Source of the DNA: Paramyrothecium sp. XJ0827 | Taxonomy: Eukaryota > Ascomycota > Sordariomycetes > Hypocreales > Stachybotryaceae | DNA length: 64,000 bases | Direction of reading: 5' to 3' | Assembly: GCA_020881915.1 (NCBI GenBank) | Contig: JAJFPB010000007.1 | Span: forward strand, 1,860,001-1,924,000 | Shown here: positions 21,598 to 32,346 of the stretch, one piece after another | How positions within the stretch are numbered: position 1 is the stretch's first letter | Layout of the letters: each line of letters opens with the position of its first letter | Program-made: the position numbers and the translations under genes | Notes under the pieces: model-generated | What the model saw: only the letters and a program-made list of their open reading frames with translations | Database searches by the model: none | What the model was told of the DNA's origin: nothing

Positions 21598-22894
21598 GTA
21601 AAGGTGAGGCAACGTGAGGCCAGGGCTGTCGCAGTGTGGAGGTGGCGGCGGAGCAGAAAGGCAGACAACCACCTTGCAATGGCAACAACTTCATGAACCC
21701 ACTGACCCCAAGAGTCAACGTTTGGTTCCAACTGAACCTTGAACCTTGAAACGCATGCAGTCGTTGACTCACAGTGTGTATTGGCATGGTGGTGAGAACG
21801 GGTTGCGGGCGGGCTTCAGTGGGGAAGCAGCCTTACACCACTTCCGAAGCTGCGCCATATCCACCGCCCTCTTTCGACAACACCACAATGCCCCTAAGCT
21901 CCATCGTGCAGATTGATTAAACCCATAAAAACAGCTCACCAATCCTGGTGCGTCCAGGCCATGCGGAGGTTGCGATGCCAAGCTTTGGAGAAAGCTTCCC
22001 TTCGGGACCCTTCCCCTTCAGCTCTCGACCCTGACCCGGTTTGAGCTTTTTCATGATCCCAGCCAAGACTAAGGCATGCCGCGAGGTGCGTGGGCGCCGC
22101 TGTGGCTTTAAAAGCTGCATCCGCCTCCATAATCAGGCCATCACGGGGCGGCGGTGACGGCTTCGCATGTCTTAATCGAGCACTGTCCACCGTACCGATC
22201 CCGCCTGGTCTCACCACCCTACAAACCTCTACAACCCGGGCCACCTCCATCAAGACACCCAAAGAAGACATCTCATCCGCTGCGAACTCCTAACCAGATC
22301 CACAAGCCCTCGGCGGCGTGATACAGATTCAAATCTAAAAAATGCATGGCATGCTTGGGTCTTGTTAAGCGATGCAACCACCATGCCACCGGCACTGAGC
22401 TTCCTTCGCCAACGCAAATGATCACGCGGTTGGCAGTAAAACAGCTCATTCCTTGGTAGAAAGTGTGGGGGGTTTCTTCAGCGCCGATTGCTTCGCCCAG
22501 GGAACATTGATATTGTCAGTAGTGATATGACGCCGATGCGCTATGAACTCTCCTACCCGCCCAAAGAACCAACGGGGTTGGAGCCTTCAGATGGGTACAG
22601 ATTGGTAACATGATCATCCACCACATCTCGGCACCCCAGATTGAACCGTGACAGCCCATCCTAGCAGCTAACACTCCGGACGATCACACCCTAGGTGCCG
22701 TACGGCCACATGTTTGTGCGCCGCTCCCATGACCCAGCCCCATAGCATCCTCCTCCGGCACAAACCTTCCCTCATTTGTGGAATTGCAGACAAGAGAAGC
22801 TCCTCCAAACCGGGCGCTTAACAAGCTTTGGCTACGTTTTGCCCTTCCTTGGTCTTTGGTGCTTTGGAGGTGTGGACGCTGTACAGACGCAGTG

Positions 22895-23773
22895 TCAGCC
22901 ATCGAGCGAGTAGCCAACCTCGCCGCTCTCACGTCCCATCCTGACCAGCCTCTGTCTCATGCCCTCCGCACGCTGCCTGTCCCCCTTCCCCAGGTGGTCA
23001 AAGTTGCATTTCTCGACCCAGCTGCCGACGCCATGCTGCAGGACGTTGCGCGCTCTTAGGCTGCTGCCGCTCACATGTCCCACCGAACCGTGCAGCGTCA
23101 TTCGCTGCTTGTGCGAGTCGTAGACTCCGCGGTGGAGGATGTTGTTGTTGTAGAATGCGATATCGCCAGGCTCTAGCCTTACGACCAGCTGGTCAGGCAG
23201 CGATGCCTCGAAGGGGTCGGCCTGTCTCTCTACCTCGGTTCGTGCTCGCTTATGCGAACCGGGGATGAGGATGAGCGACTCGTCCTCCCACAGGGCAAAG
23301 TTGTACTGTGCATGCCAGGCCGGCTCCGAGAGACGTGCCATCTCTTCCTCTGGTCCAGCAGTAGCGGGTATATCGTCCCTGTGCCATCTGAGCTCAAAGT
23401 CCTTGTCCGGCCGGACAAGCATGTTGAACAGCTCCATGACGAGATGCTCATCTTCACATTGCAGGAGTTCCCTAACTATGCTGAGAACCTCCTCGGAAAA
23501 GTACAGCCTCATGAATACGTCACTCCCCGGCAACTCGGGGCTCATGAGGTGCTGGACGCCCCAAATGCCGTCGTCGACAGATGTGCCCCACGGAGGGAAC
23601 TGCTTGCCGACAGTGCGAATGTGTGGCCATTGACCACTGCGCGCCAGCTCTGTGGCCTCGACGCTGGCCTCCCGTAGAATCCGCAACTTTTCCTTGTCCA
23701 CAATGGACTTGACGACGACATAGCCGTCCCTCTCGAGCACTGAGAGGTTCGTAGAAGACACTCGTGCAGGCAT
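22895..23773 (-). CDS. Phytanoyl-CoA dioxygenase family Fe(II)/2-oxoglutarate enzyme (292 aa)
   Basis: Single exon. I chose ATG 23773 (MPARVSSTNLSVLERDGYVV); an upstream in-frame ATG at 23818 would add a poorly conserved 15 residues. The start of the domain, LERDGYVVVKSIVDKEKL, is typical of the PhyH fold. The iron triad is visible as H131 and D133 (ELRWHRDD) and H214 (NNILHRGVYDS), with R224 (HKQRMTLHGS) placed to bind 2-oxoglutarate. LWEDESLILIPGSHKRAR is the usual strand and GSHK loop before the second His. The substrate cannot be told: the family includes phytanoyl-CoA hydroxylases and many fungal tailoring oxygenases. There is no peroxisomal PTS1 at the C-terminus (ends GYSLDG). No biosynthetic cluster surrounds it. 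Confidence 0.88.
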   Translation of the reverse strand: MPARVSSTNLSVLERDGYVVVKSIVDKEKLRILREASVEATELARSGQWPHIRTVGKQFPPWGTSVDDGIWGVQHLMSPELPGSDVFMRLYFSEEVLSIVRELLQCEDEHLVMELFNMLVRPDKDFELRWHRDDIPATAGPEEEMARLSEPAWHAQYNFALWEDESLILIPGSHKRARTEVERQADPFEASLPDQLVVRLEPGDIAFYNNNILHRGVYDSHKQRMTLHGSVGHVSGSSLRARNVLQHGVGSWVEKCNFDHLGKGDRQRAEGMRQRLVRMGRESGEVGYSLDG

Positions 23774-24764
23774 TGTTGCCGGGATAAACAGAATTACAGT
23801 TCTAGAATGCAGTCTCAAGGTCTAGACTACCCCTCATAACGGCGATCCGTTAGTAATGCCCGGCTGTGTCCCAGATAAACAGACCATGGTTGATACCTTA
23901 TGCACCAAGAAAGTGGAACTTCACCACTCCTGGGTCAAGTCTTGAGGTTCCTTTGGGTTTGTAAACCTGGAAACGCTCTATGCACTGCAGTTGGGGGGCT
24001 CGACTGAATCACACTTACACAAATACTTTGCAAAACAGTGCCAAAAATGAGACCAAACTGTCCATCTTCTCTCCCCCAATGCTGCCAAAGTCGTGACTGC
24101 AATCCTTCCTCGATTTTCATGCGCAGCTCTACGATAAAACATTTCTATTTATTTCAGATGATAGACCCACGCCTACTTGGGCGAATGATACGTTACGTCC
24201 GCGGCCCCTGAAAAACAAAAGTTTTTTCGTGCCGTTTTGACCTCCCGCCACCTCCACACGGATCCTCGCATCGCACCAGGACCCGCCGACCCCAACTTTT
24301 GTCGATTATTTCCCAAGATAGAGCGTGATGTGCCTTGATTCTGTGTCCAGGCTTTTTGGCCGACAGCAATCACCGGTTCCTGCTCTGAACGCATGTCATA
24401 GCACACAAGCAGGTTGATAAAGACGAAATGCAACCCTACCCGGCCACACGAGCTCACAGCAGCCGGCAACCTTCGGCACTTGACGGCTTGGCAAGGCTCC
24501 GGCTGCAGACCAGAAGCTTAAGACGGCATTCAGATACTAGGCAGGTCTTTGGCTTGTGACAGTATGGCGAGCTCCGAGTGGAAATGTGAGACCAATGGAT
24601 GTCAAACTCTGTAGATCCTGGGCGCGGTTGGATATTGGCAACTTGTCTATGGCGTACAGTCACACATGCCCTTGATTGCCCCTTTGATTCATCTGCAAAA
24701 ACGTAGTGACGATGCGATAGCCAAGACACTTTGGTTTCTTTCTTTTTTCCTTTTTCACTTTGCT
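23774..24764. other. Intergenic region between the dioxygenase and EFM7 genes
   Basis: About 1 kb in a tandem minus-strand arrangement. It holds the dioxygenase promoter and the EFM7 3' UTR. A T-rich stretch (TTTCTTTCTTTTTTCC, near 24734) lies just past the EFM7 stop on that gene's 3' side. No gene was seen. Confidence 0.5.
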
Positions 24765-25562
24765 TCAATTGCATTTTGCCTCGGGCCACTTGACGGTGAA
24801 CCCGGTAACCGTCTTCTGCACGTCCAGATCGCCGGGGTCATTCTCAAACAGAGGCTTCTCCAGCTTCCTTTCCTCGACTTTTTCCACCTCGAATCCTGCA
24901 TCCCGCGCCACGTCGAAGAACTTCATATCCAGGTCACGCTTCCAGGGGCGGTATGACGTGAAGAAGACATAGGCCGTGCTCTCGCGCGACACGCGCAGTG
25001 TCTCCTGGATCGTCTTGACAAGCATGCCATGCTCATTATGGCGGAAGAGTAGATCCGCAAGGATGAGCACGTCGAATCGAGGCTCAGTCCCGTCTGTAGG
25101 GGCTGGCAGTCTAGCGAGCAACGGTGCAGAGTCGGCACCCCAAACGAAACCGGCGGCGTCTATTGTTTTGGCGATTTGTCCCTGAGGCTCGACGGTTTCA
25201 TCACACTCGTCAATGTTCTTCTGCATGTTGGCCACCAGCTCCGGGTCGGGGAAGTCTGTCATGACGACCTTGCTAGCGCCTAGGATGCCGGCCGTGAGGG
25301 AGGGCAGACCGGCGCCCGCACCGAGCTCGAGTACCGACTTGCCCTTAACCCGTGAAGGGTCGCTCTCGAAATATTCAGAGATGATCTTGGCTCCATTCCA
25401 CAAGTGGTGCGCTTCTGTTGGACTTGAGCCAACCAGGTGAAGGGTCACTGGCTTCCCGCTCTTCAGGGTGAATATCTGCTTGGTAGGTGGAGGAGAGGGC
25501 GGGTAGTAGTCTTCCGGATCGTCCATAAGACCGCCAGTGCCATAATCGTCCTCGTGCTCCAT
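24765..25562 (-). CDS. EFM7: EFM7-type protein N-terminal and lysine methyltransferase (265 aa)
   Basis: Single exon from ATG 25562 (MEHEDDYGTGGLMDDPEDYY). An in-frame ATG at 25661 would add 33 residues not expected in the family. The N-terminal motif LMDDPEDYYPPSPPPTK and the stretch SPTEAHHLWNGAKIISEYF are characteristic of fungal Nnt1/EFM7. The SAM-binding motif I is VLELGAGAGLPSLTAG (about residues 77-92), followed by VVMTDFPDPELVANM and, further on, DVLILADLLFRHNEH. The yeast enzyme trimethylates the N-terminus and methylates Lys3 of elongation factor eEF1A in the cytosol. Length and motif order match the family. Confidence 0.92.
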   Translation of the reverse strand: MEHEDDYGTGGLMDDPEDYYPPSPPPTKQIFTLKSGKPVTLHLVGSSPTEAHHLWNGAKIISEYFESDPSRVKGKSVLELGAGAGLPSLTAGILGASKVVMTDFPDPELVANMQKNIDECDETVEPQGQIAKTIDAAGFVWGADSAPLLARLPAPTDGTEPRFDVLILADLLFRHNEHGMLVKTIQETLRVSRESTAYVFFTSYRPWKRDLDMKFFDVARDAGFEVEKVEERKLEKPLFENDPGDLDVQKTVTGFTVKWPEAKCN

Positions 25563-26663
25563 ATTCGCTATAACGCCGTGAAAGCGTCGCAATGCGTGGA
25601 GGTGAGATAAAATTGGACGTTGCAGATTCCCGAGAAGTGCTAAACTCTGCGGGCTAGTCAAAACAAGCAGATGGTTGCCTCAGATGTCCTCTGTCCCAAC
25701 GACTTGACTGAGCCCGAGTGTGTAGCTCAAAGTGAAGTTGATGCGATTTTTGATCTGCTGGTGGGTCTCCGGCTTCTACACGTCTAGTTCCCCGCCAAGG
25801 TTGGTGTGGTGAAGAAAAGCCAGAAAAATGTGAACCCCTCAGCAGGATGCCCACAGCATCATCAAATTTGAATCATGCGCCATGCTTCACAGCGGCCATC
25901 GTCATATGCCATGAAAGGGTACTCGGACACCAGTTGAGGATTCGAAGCAAGGACAATTTGTGTTTTTCGTGTTCTTCTTGCTCTGCAACACTTGCTCATG
26001 TGTCCTCGAAGATTGTTAGGACGCCACTGAGCCCTCGACGGGCATTGTGTTTGGGGCCTTCGTGGCAGCCCTTCTTGCATAGGTAGAGCTTCAAAAAGGC
26101 GTATGGAGTTCCTTGATGAAGAGGTCATAGTAATGCTGATCTCGTAGAGTTTGGTATTGACAAGGACCCGCGACCGCCAGCTTCTTGTGCTTAAGTTGCC
26201 TTCATAAAGTAAATTGTGATTCCTTTAATACACGAAGTATTAATCGATAGTGGAATAGGGGCAACCGACGTTCAAAACGTAAGGTAGTCAGTCAGTCTGA
26301 TGACCAAAAGATAGATGACAACATATCTCAGATACCTCCATGTCATGCTCACCAAAGGCAAGTTAAGGTAAGTACTTAGGAAGGGTAAAGTGAAAGCCTG
26401 GACGTAAGATTGCTTTAAGAGGCCCTTATTCGATACATTGTCTTTACTTGGAGTGCATTCAAGTGATGGTACTGGTCATATCACCAAAGCCACCTCGTCC
26501 TGAGACTGCCAGCTGGCAATGAAATCGGACACCTGCGTGTGTGCCAGAAGGACTCCTCTGTTGTCCTCACATCTTCAACCTTTTTCCGTCCCCTTGTGTT
26601 TACCACCATACTTCTCTCCTATGCCACACGCGCGGCTGCGACACTTCGCCCACCCAGCTCATC
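25563..26663. promoter_or_regulatory. Divergent upstream region between EFM7 and the DUF6546 gene
   Basis: About 1.1 kb between divergent ATGs. The part from 26190 to 26420 is relatively AT-rich. No coding frame with family character and no RNA gene were found. Confidence 0.45.
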
Positions 26664-28419
26664 ATGAGCTGGCACACGCTGGCCCCGGAACTCCGATTTC
26701 ACGTGTTGGAAGCCACACTACCGTCAACGTCCCACGAAGCGCGTACTAAGCGCGGGCTCGGTGCTTTGGCCTCAGTCTGCTCAGAGTGGCAGGCCTTCTT
26801 CGAGCGCAAGAACTTCCATCGACTCATTCTGTTCCAGGCAAGCATCCCTGGCTTCGCACGCATCGTTCGAGGCCACAGGCGGACACTCGTCAAACATGTC
26901 TGGGTGCAAGTCGATCTTCCTGAGTACGACATCGATGGGCCATACCGATTGGGCCAAGAAACCGAGGACGAAGTCAAAGTAAACAACGAGACGCTGACCG
27001 CTGCCCTGTGGTCTCTTTTAGACGTACTCAGCTCTTAGTCCACGGACCATCTTATTGACCCAAGCCGCTGCAAGGTTGTTTTGGAGCTCAGCGTGAACTC
27101 CCCGAGTGATGTAGAGATGTCCTCCTTCATCCACTGCCCAGGCATCAATCGGTATCCGAGTCCTTACAATGTAGCATGCACGATTGAGCAATTCGATGAA
27201 CAGTTATCCCGTGTTATGAAGGGCTACCAGAGTGTTGACAGCGCTAGGATTCCGGCTTGGATGGCTCAAATCACAACGGGCATCTTTCTCCAGAGACATT
27301 CGCTCCTCAGCAGGACTCCGCCAACACCTCTCCGACTCGACTTTGGGAGACTCGGTCTCCAGAATGTAAACGACTTCCCTCAACGCTGCCCAGTTGTAAC
27401 GGGTTTCTTGATCCGTCGCCAGCATGAACGCCAAATCCACCCCACCGCCTTGGCACGCCTACTTAAAACGCTGCCCTGCCTGGAGATCCTGAGACTTGAA
27501 CCATGGCGTAAGGATGATGAGGTCGCAACCACGGGTAAGCAAAGAAGACCCTGCCGCCGTAGGCCGAATATTGATACCTGCACAACTAGAGTGCGCCAGG
27601 GCTATGGGAAGATATTTCCAGGACGCAAACGCGTTAACATCTTTGTCAATATTCGAAAGCACCGGCGAGCCACTGCACCCCAACTCAGTTGAGCTTGGCT
27701 GGATAATCCTGGGCTTTGCGCTTGCGCGCAAGAGCCACTCCTTCACACACCTGTCAGTAGCGTACGCCACGGACGCAAAGTTCTTCTTTTGCTGGACCAA
27801 AGTACACAGCCAAGCCATCCTCAGGTCTGTGCCGGGCGATATTGAGGGACTGTTGCCACTGGAGGACCATCAATGCTGGGCTGACATGAGCGTTGAGGAT
27901 AAATCATCGTGCCTCCGCCGTTTCCTCGCCAGCCTCTCGCGAAACGACCCCGTCAACGACGTCAGCCATGGGGTTAAATGGGCCAACCTAGAGTCGCTGG
28001 CCCTCACATCTATGCTGCTCAATCCGCACCTGCAGATGAAGAAGGTGAATTTCCTGTTACACATCGCGGCAGACGCTGCTAAGAGAATGCCCAGGCTCAA
28101 GGTGATGGAGCTGTGGAACCAAGACGAGGCCTTCGCGTGTGTCTTCCGGTACCGTCGGGCCGGCGAGTTCAAGCAGCCCACCATTTACTTGGCCAGCACC
28201 TGGGAGCACAAGTTATCCAGAAAGGTGCTTGACGCCTGGGGGAAAGTAGCGGCGGGACACTTGGAAAACGGTGTCCTGCAGGTCAAGGTGGATTTGCTGC
28301 CACTGGACAAGTATGGAAGGTACGGAACAGTTCTTGAATTACTGGAGCTTCGGGACCTCGTTCTGCATCCGATGTCAGCTTGCGAGATGCTTTGGAAAGC
28401 CTGGGAAAAGTTCCTTTAG
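26664..28419 (+). pseudogene. DUF6546-type F-box-like protein gene with an in-frame stop
   Basis: The start MSWHTLAPELRFHVLEATL is a degenerate F-box at ATG 26664. The frame runs to TAG at 27036-27038, after WSLLDVLSS, and continues in the same frame through VVLELSVNSPSDVE, which fits the conserved continuation. A 55-nt intron (27535-27589, GTAAGC ... CTAG) then joins EPWRKDDEVATT to ECARAMGRYFQDAN, and the last exon runs to 28419 (LESLALTSMLL, MPRLKVMELWNQ, AWEKFL). From memory, relatives have a Trp (TGG) about where the TAG lies, so this may be a single nonsense change. A poor 51-nt intron (27024-27074, GTACTC ... CAAG) could bypass it, so the gene may still be active. The family is a fungal-specific group of unknown function. 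Confidence 0.7.
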
Positions 28420-28936
28420 CAGGAAGATGTTGTGATGGGAGGGAGGGGGGAGGGTTGCGGTGCTCTGCCAGGTACATCTAAGAACCATACGCTAGCCTTG
28501 ATTGTTCAGCGAGAATGCCCTCCTTAAGATAGACATCCGTGGTCGGGGCGCTCCCAGAGGAGTTGGAAGGCCGCTATCTCTTGGGCTATTTTTGCGGGAT
28601 ATGACTGGCACACGGGCTGGCTGAAGAAACGCAGCCAACAAAGTTGGAACACTGGACTCGTGCTGTTCCAATATCATAGAACCTAGCTGACTATCACAAT
28701 TGAACCGTACAAAACACATGATCGAAACCTCTGTCTTGCTCCACTCGAAGACGTCGTGAGGGTTCCGATGAACACGATCCGACCGGTTGGGGTTTTTCTG
28801 GGATAGTGGTGTCCCGGATCCCGCAGCGTAGATGAGCAACTCAGAAAACGCCAATGCTGCCTCCATCGTTCCCAGCTATTTTGAGCTTCCTTTGCCAGTA
28901 ACGGTCCTGACTTACAAACGCGGCGATGCTTTCCTT
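28420..28936. other. Convergent 3' region between the DUF6546 gene and the RS-rich gene
   Basis: About 500 bp between two converging stops. A minus-strand open frame of 124 codons crosses it but has no recognisable feature and overlaps both presumed 3' UTRs, so it is not called. Confidence 0.5.
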
Positions 28937-30025
28937 TCAGCCAAATCGCTGCTTCGCCAGCTCCCTCAGCATGGCCACCGTCCCGTCCTCCTTCTCCTGG
29001 TACGCCCGCCTCCGCTCCTCGATCTCCTGCCTCTTGGCCCGCTCCATCTCCTCCCGCCGGATCTCCCGCTCCGTCTTCTTGCGCTGCTCGCTCGCCTTCA
29101 TCCGCTTGTATTCCTCCAGCGAGTCCCCCGTGCCCATGACCTCGGCGTCGTGGACCGCGCCGCCCCCGCCGTCGGGGCTCTTGTCGCGGAACGCGCGCAT
29201 CTTCTCGTTGACCAGCGCCCGCTTCTCCAGGCGCCGCTCGCGCGTGCCCGCCTCGGCGCGCGGTACCAGCTCGTCCAGGCGTTCCTTCTGCTGGGCGCGG
29301 TCGGCTTTGCGCGCGGCGCGGAGGGCTTCGCGCTCTGCTTCGCGTTCGGCCGCCTGGGCTTCCGAGACGAGCTCGTCGCGGATCGAGAGGTCCTCTCGCG
29401 TGGGGGCTATCGCGCCAGCTCTGCGCGCTGAGAGATCTGACGCGGGGAGCAATGGTCCGTAATCTTCGTCATCCTCGCTGTCCAAAGCCCTCTGCGGCGA
29501 GTCATGATTTGACGCAGCCGGCTGAGGTGGCGTATTACGCAGCGGTGCAGGTTCTCGTGCCGCGATGCGCGCAAACATCTCAGGGTCATACCAGCCTTCC
29601 GCGAGCTCGCCCCTGTTCCACTTGCTCACAAAGCTCTTCCACCGTCCCCTGAGCTCGCGCTCATCTAGGTCCTCCAAGATGATTTGCTTTTGGAGATCCA
29701 GGTACTCCGCGAACAAAGCCTTAAAGACTGGCAAATCGGCTTTGGACAGCGGCCTCGCGGAGAACGGCAACGAGACACTGGCGACGGCGCCGTCCCTACT
29801 GTCCGCTGCTGGCCGCTCATGCCTATGTGACCGGTGTCGCTTTGAGGAATGTCGACTATCTCTCTCCTCTGAGTGTCGCGCGCTGTGCTGGTCCAAGCGC
29901 CTGGCATGTCTGCGTTCTGGCGTGCCGGACCTTTCATCATGATGGTGATGATGACGTGAGTGTCGATCTCCATGCGCGCGATGGTCGCGTCTAGGAGACC
30001 TTGAACGTTCATGAGAGTCTCTCAT
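28937..30025 (-). CDS. RS/His-rich charged coiled-coil protein (362 aa), probably nuclear
   Basis: Single exon. The first true ATG is 30025 in an excellent context (ACCACCATGAGA); the codon 12 bases upstream is TTG. The first 75 residues are Arg/Ser/His-rich (MRDSHERSRSPRRDHR, HSRHHHHHDERSGTPERR), like RS domains of splicing proteins. A conserved core follows (ADLPVFKALFAEYLDLQKQI, ELRGRWKSFVSKWNRGELAE, GWYDPEMFARI), then DEDYGPLLP. From about residue 215 a long charged helix (EAQAAEREAEREALRAARK; KKTEREIRREEMERAKRQE) predicts a coiled coil and ends in LRELAKQRFG. Fungal relatives are, as I recall, sometimes labelled HEL117-like RNA helicase, but no helicase motifs are present. A role in pre-mRNA processing is an inference from composition. 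Confidence 0.85.
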   Translation of the reverse strand: MRDSHERSRSPRRDHRAHGDRHSRHHHHHDERSGTPERRHARRLDQHSARHSEERDSRHSSKRHRSHRHERPAADSRDGAVASVSLPFSARPLSKADLPVFKALFAEYLDLQKQIILEDLDERELRGRWKSFVSKWNRGELAEGWYDPEMFARIAAREPAPLRNTPPQPAASNHDSPQRALDSEDDEDYGPLLPASDLSARRAGAIAPTREDLSIRDELVSEAQAAEREAEREALRAARKADRAQQKERLDELVPRAEAGTRERRLEKRALVNEKMRAFRDKSPDGGGGAVHDAEVMGTGDSLEEYKRMKASEQRKKTEREIRREEMERAKRQEIEERRRAYQEKEDGTVAMLRELAKQRFG

Positions 30026-30613
30026 GGTGGTTTTCAACTGTTTGTTAGTGAGTCGGAACGCTGTAGTCCAAATTCGTGGGTCGATGGTTGGAATTAACTT
30101 ATACCAAGGTTAGACTTGAGGCTCAGGATGTAAAGGACGTCTTGCGCTCGTGACCCACTTTTGCCACATGGGGACGATGCAGGGCTTCAAGACAGCCCTC
30201 TGCTTGCTACAACTTTTCGTCACATAAACCAAATGAAATCGTAGTAGATCATCACCTCCTCGTATGGAGCTCGTTACAAGACGCAAGGCAGCAATTCAAT
30301 CACAATTCCTGAGAGAGTAGTTGACAGTGACCAGATTTCACACTCACGACCTACATTTACTAGATCACAAAGCATGAAGGAGTCCGTGCAAGTGACGTGA
30401 CAAGCAGACGCCTTATATGGCTGTTGTATATTTATAGACAGAAGAGCTGCCTCGGGGTATCATGATATTGATAAACTGGCGTCAAGGTCACTCAATGAGG
30501 CCTTCAAATGCCAGGACCGTCTATATAAGTTCACTCTCTCCAGACAAATCCATTGCTTCCAGCAATCGAGCGAGTATCCTGAATCAGAACCACCATCAGT
30601 AGCAGAGCCGCCA
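30026..30613. other. Intergenic region between the RS-rich gene and the copper-fist gene
   Basis: About 590 bp in a tandem minus-strand arrangement. It holds the promoter of the RS-rich gene and the copper-fist 3' UTR. TATTTATAG near 30429 is AT-rich. Nothing else was seen. Confidence 0.45.
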
Positions 30614-32346
30614 TCACAACGCTGACTGACCATCCGACAGGGAAGGACCGGGGTTGTTGTGAATGACGCATCCGATGCACTGACAGTCGTCTCCGCAAGG
30701 GCAGCTCGCCGTCTCCCCAGCGCAAGAATCCCCAAAAGGATACGTAACGAAGAAGAAATCGCTCGCGGACAAAGTCTGTTCATCGTTTGACGCTACATCA
30801 GATGGCGTCTGTGGTGCGGGCGGCGAGATCGTGCCATCTCCATTGTGTTGGAAGGCCGAATCGACCCCGTTGGCGTGGCCGTTCGTGTGGCCATTGGTCA
30901 CGGCATCATGAGCCGCATGCCCGTTCCCATTTACATAAGCCTTGTGACTGTGAGAGTGCTCCCTTGCGTGGTGCGCATCCTCTGCCATACTGTTCCAAGC
31001 AGAACGAACGTAATTTTGTGTGGCTTCGTTGTACGGATGGCTGGCACAGCCCACACATTGGCAGCCATCACCGCATGTGCATTGGTGCGTCGTACCGGCC
31101 GACGTCTCAGGTGTTCCGAATATTGGCAGCGGCATCGTTCCCCTTATGTCGACTCCACCAGCGCTTGGAGCCTGGCTGTAGTTCATTGTCGACATGAATT
31201 GCCGCCACTGCTCCGGCTGCAGCGGCTGAAGATAGGATCCATATTGAGGCGGGTAGGTAAACACGGTTGGCTGTGAGAAATACGGATACATGCCGTTAGG
31301 GATAACCACAGGAGAGGGGAAAGGCGACATCATGAGGCCGTTTGCCTGAGCAGACATGTCGGGAATCTGCATTGCCTCCGGAGCAGGATTGCCCGCGACA
31401 GATGTACCGTTGGACGAGCAGCAGCTCTTCGGCTTAGGTTTCGGTTTGTTCTCAACCGCGCCGCCGCCGCAGCAGGAGGACACGGGAGCAGGGACAGGAG
31501 CCGGTGGTGCTAGCGGTTCGCTGGGTGCTCCGTTCTTTCCACCGCAGCAGCTTCCTGATGTCGCCGATCCATTCGTAACTGCTATGCCGTTACTTACTCC
31601 GTTGGGCACTGCGGAGAGAGACTTGGTGGCGGCTAAGTCCGGAGACTCGGAACCGTTCACAACCGCATTTATTTGTTGATACATCGGAAACATCATCGGT
31701 TGCGCACTAAATCCGTTCGTGGGCGGCATACCAAAGGAGTTGTACAGCGGCATGGTAGGGACGGCAGACGAGCCCTCGCCGGAAGACGAAGGGGGCTTCT
31801 GATGCGCTCCATCGAATGTGGGGAGGATGTTGAGTTGGCTCGCGTCCATCCGCTGCAAACCAGTAGGGTCTATCGACTGCTTCCTCGACGAGCCATTCTT
31901 CGCCGCGGCTTTGCGGACGCGGTAGTTCGAATTGACGGCCTTGGTCGGACTGACTGGTGTTGCCTCGTTGCTGGAGTCTTCAAGCTCAGTCTTGACCTCT
32001 GGCCCGGTCGGAGTGGACGGCCCGCAGCCGCACTTTTGCTTCCTGGGGATGGCCGCCGTGACGGTTGCGCACGAACATGGCCTCGAGGACGGGTGAGGAC
32101 ACGAGCTGAGAGGCCGGCCTGGCTTCCTAACCGGGACCATGAGCCGCTCGTTTGCGTGCGTGCATTTGGTCGATCGATGGCCGCGAATGCATGGCTCGCT
32201 GGTTTGCGACGGATTGGTCAGCAACAGTTCTTGCAACAGAGGAAGCCCTGCGCGCTCGGGTTTTGGTTTGGGAATGCCCGGGGGAAGCAAGGGGAGCCGG
32301 AGGAGGGAGCGTACCAGGCCATCTTCATGCCGTTTATTAACGGCAT
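30614..32346 (-). CDS. Copper-fist transcription activator (Cuf1/GRISEA/Mac1-like), 538 aa
   Basis: The model has two exons, 32346-32315 (MPLINGMKMA plus two bases) and 32198-30614, split by a 116-nt intron (GTACGC ... ACCAG). The join rebuilds the copper fist: MPLINGMKMACEPCIRGHRS then TKCTHANERLMVPVRKPGRP. Zinc ligands are C11, C14, C23 and H25, and RKPGRP is the minor-groove motif. Cys-rich pairs follow in the middle (CCGG, SCCSS). Two CxCx3CxCx2C copper-sensing motifs lie at about residues 384-395 (CTCGDGCQCVGC) and 510-521 (CPCGDDCQCIGC), separated by a His/Gly/Asn-rich linker. The family senses Cu(I) in the nucleus: Cuf1/Mac1 types activate high-affinity copper uptake genes when copper is low, Ace1 types activate metallothionein when it is high. 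The C-terminal motifs favour the Cuf1/GRISEA type, but this is not certain. Confidence 0.93.

Larger units (their letters stand above)
17733..22894. other. 5.2 kb region without a supported gene
   Basis: This is the largest gap in the window. Between 17880 and 19440 the plus strand is very purine/G-rich, with many GGGG runs including a 10-G run near 19125. It probably holds the promoter and leader of the C2H2 gene, and its open frames are low-complexity products of that bias. From 19440 to 22894 the DNA is of ordinary composition except for the AT-rich TIR element at 21110-21313. A pentamer repeat (GGCAA) lies at 21567-21597. No tRNA, rRNA or recognisable transposase fragment was seen. Confidence 0.55.

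Noticed and set aside
28492..28866. 124-codon minus-strand ORF between converging genes
   Set aside because: Lies in the 3' UTR zone of two genes, with no recognisable motif.
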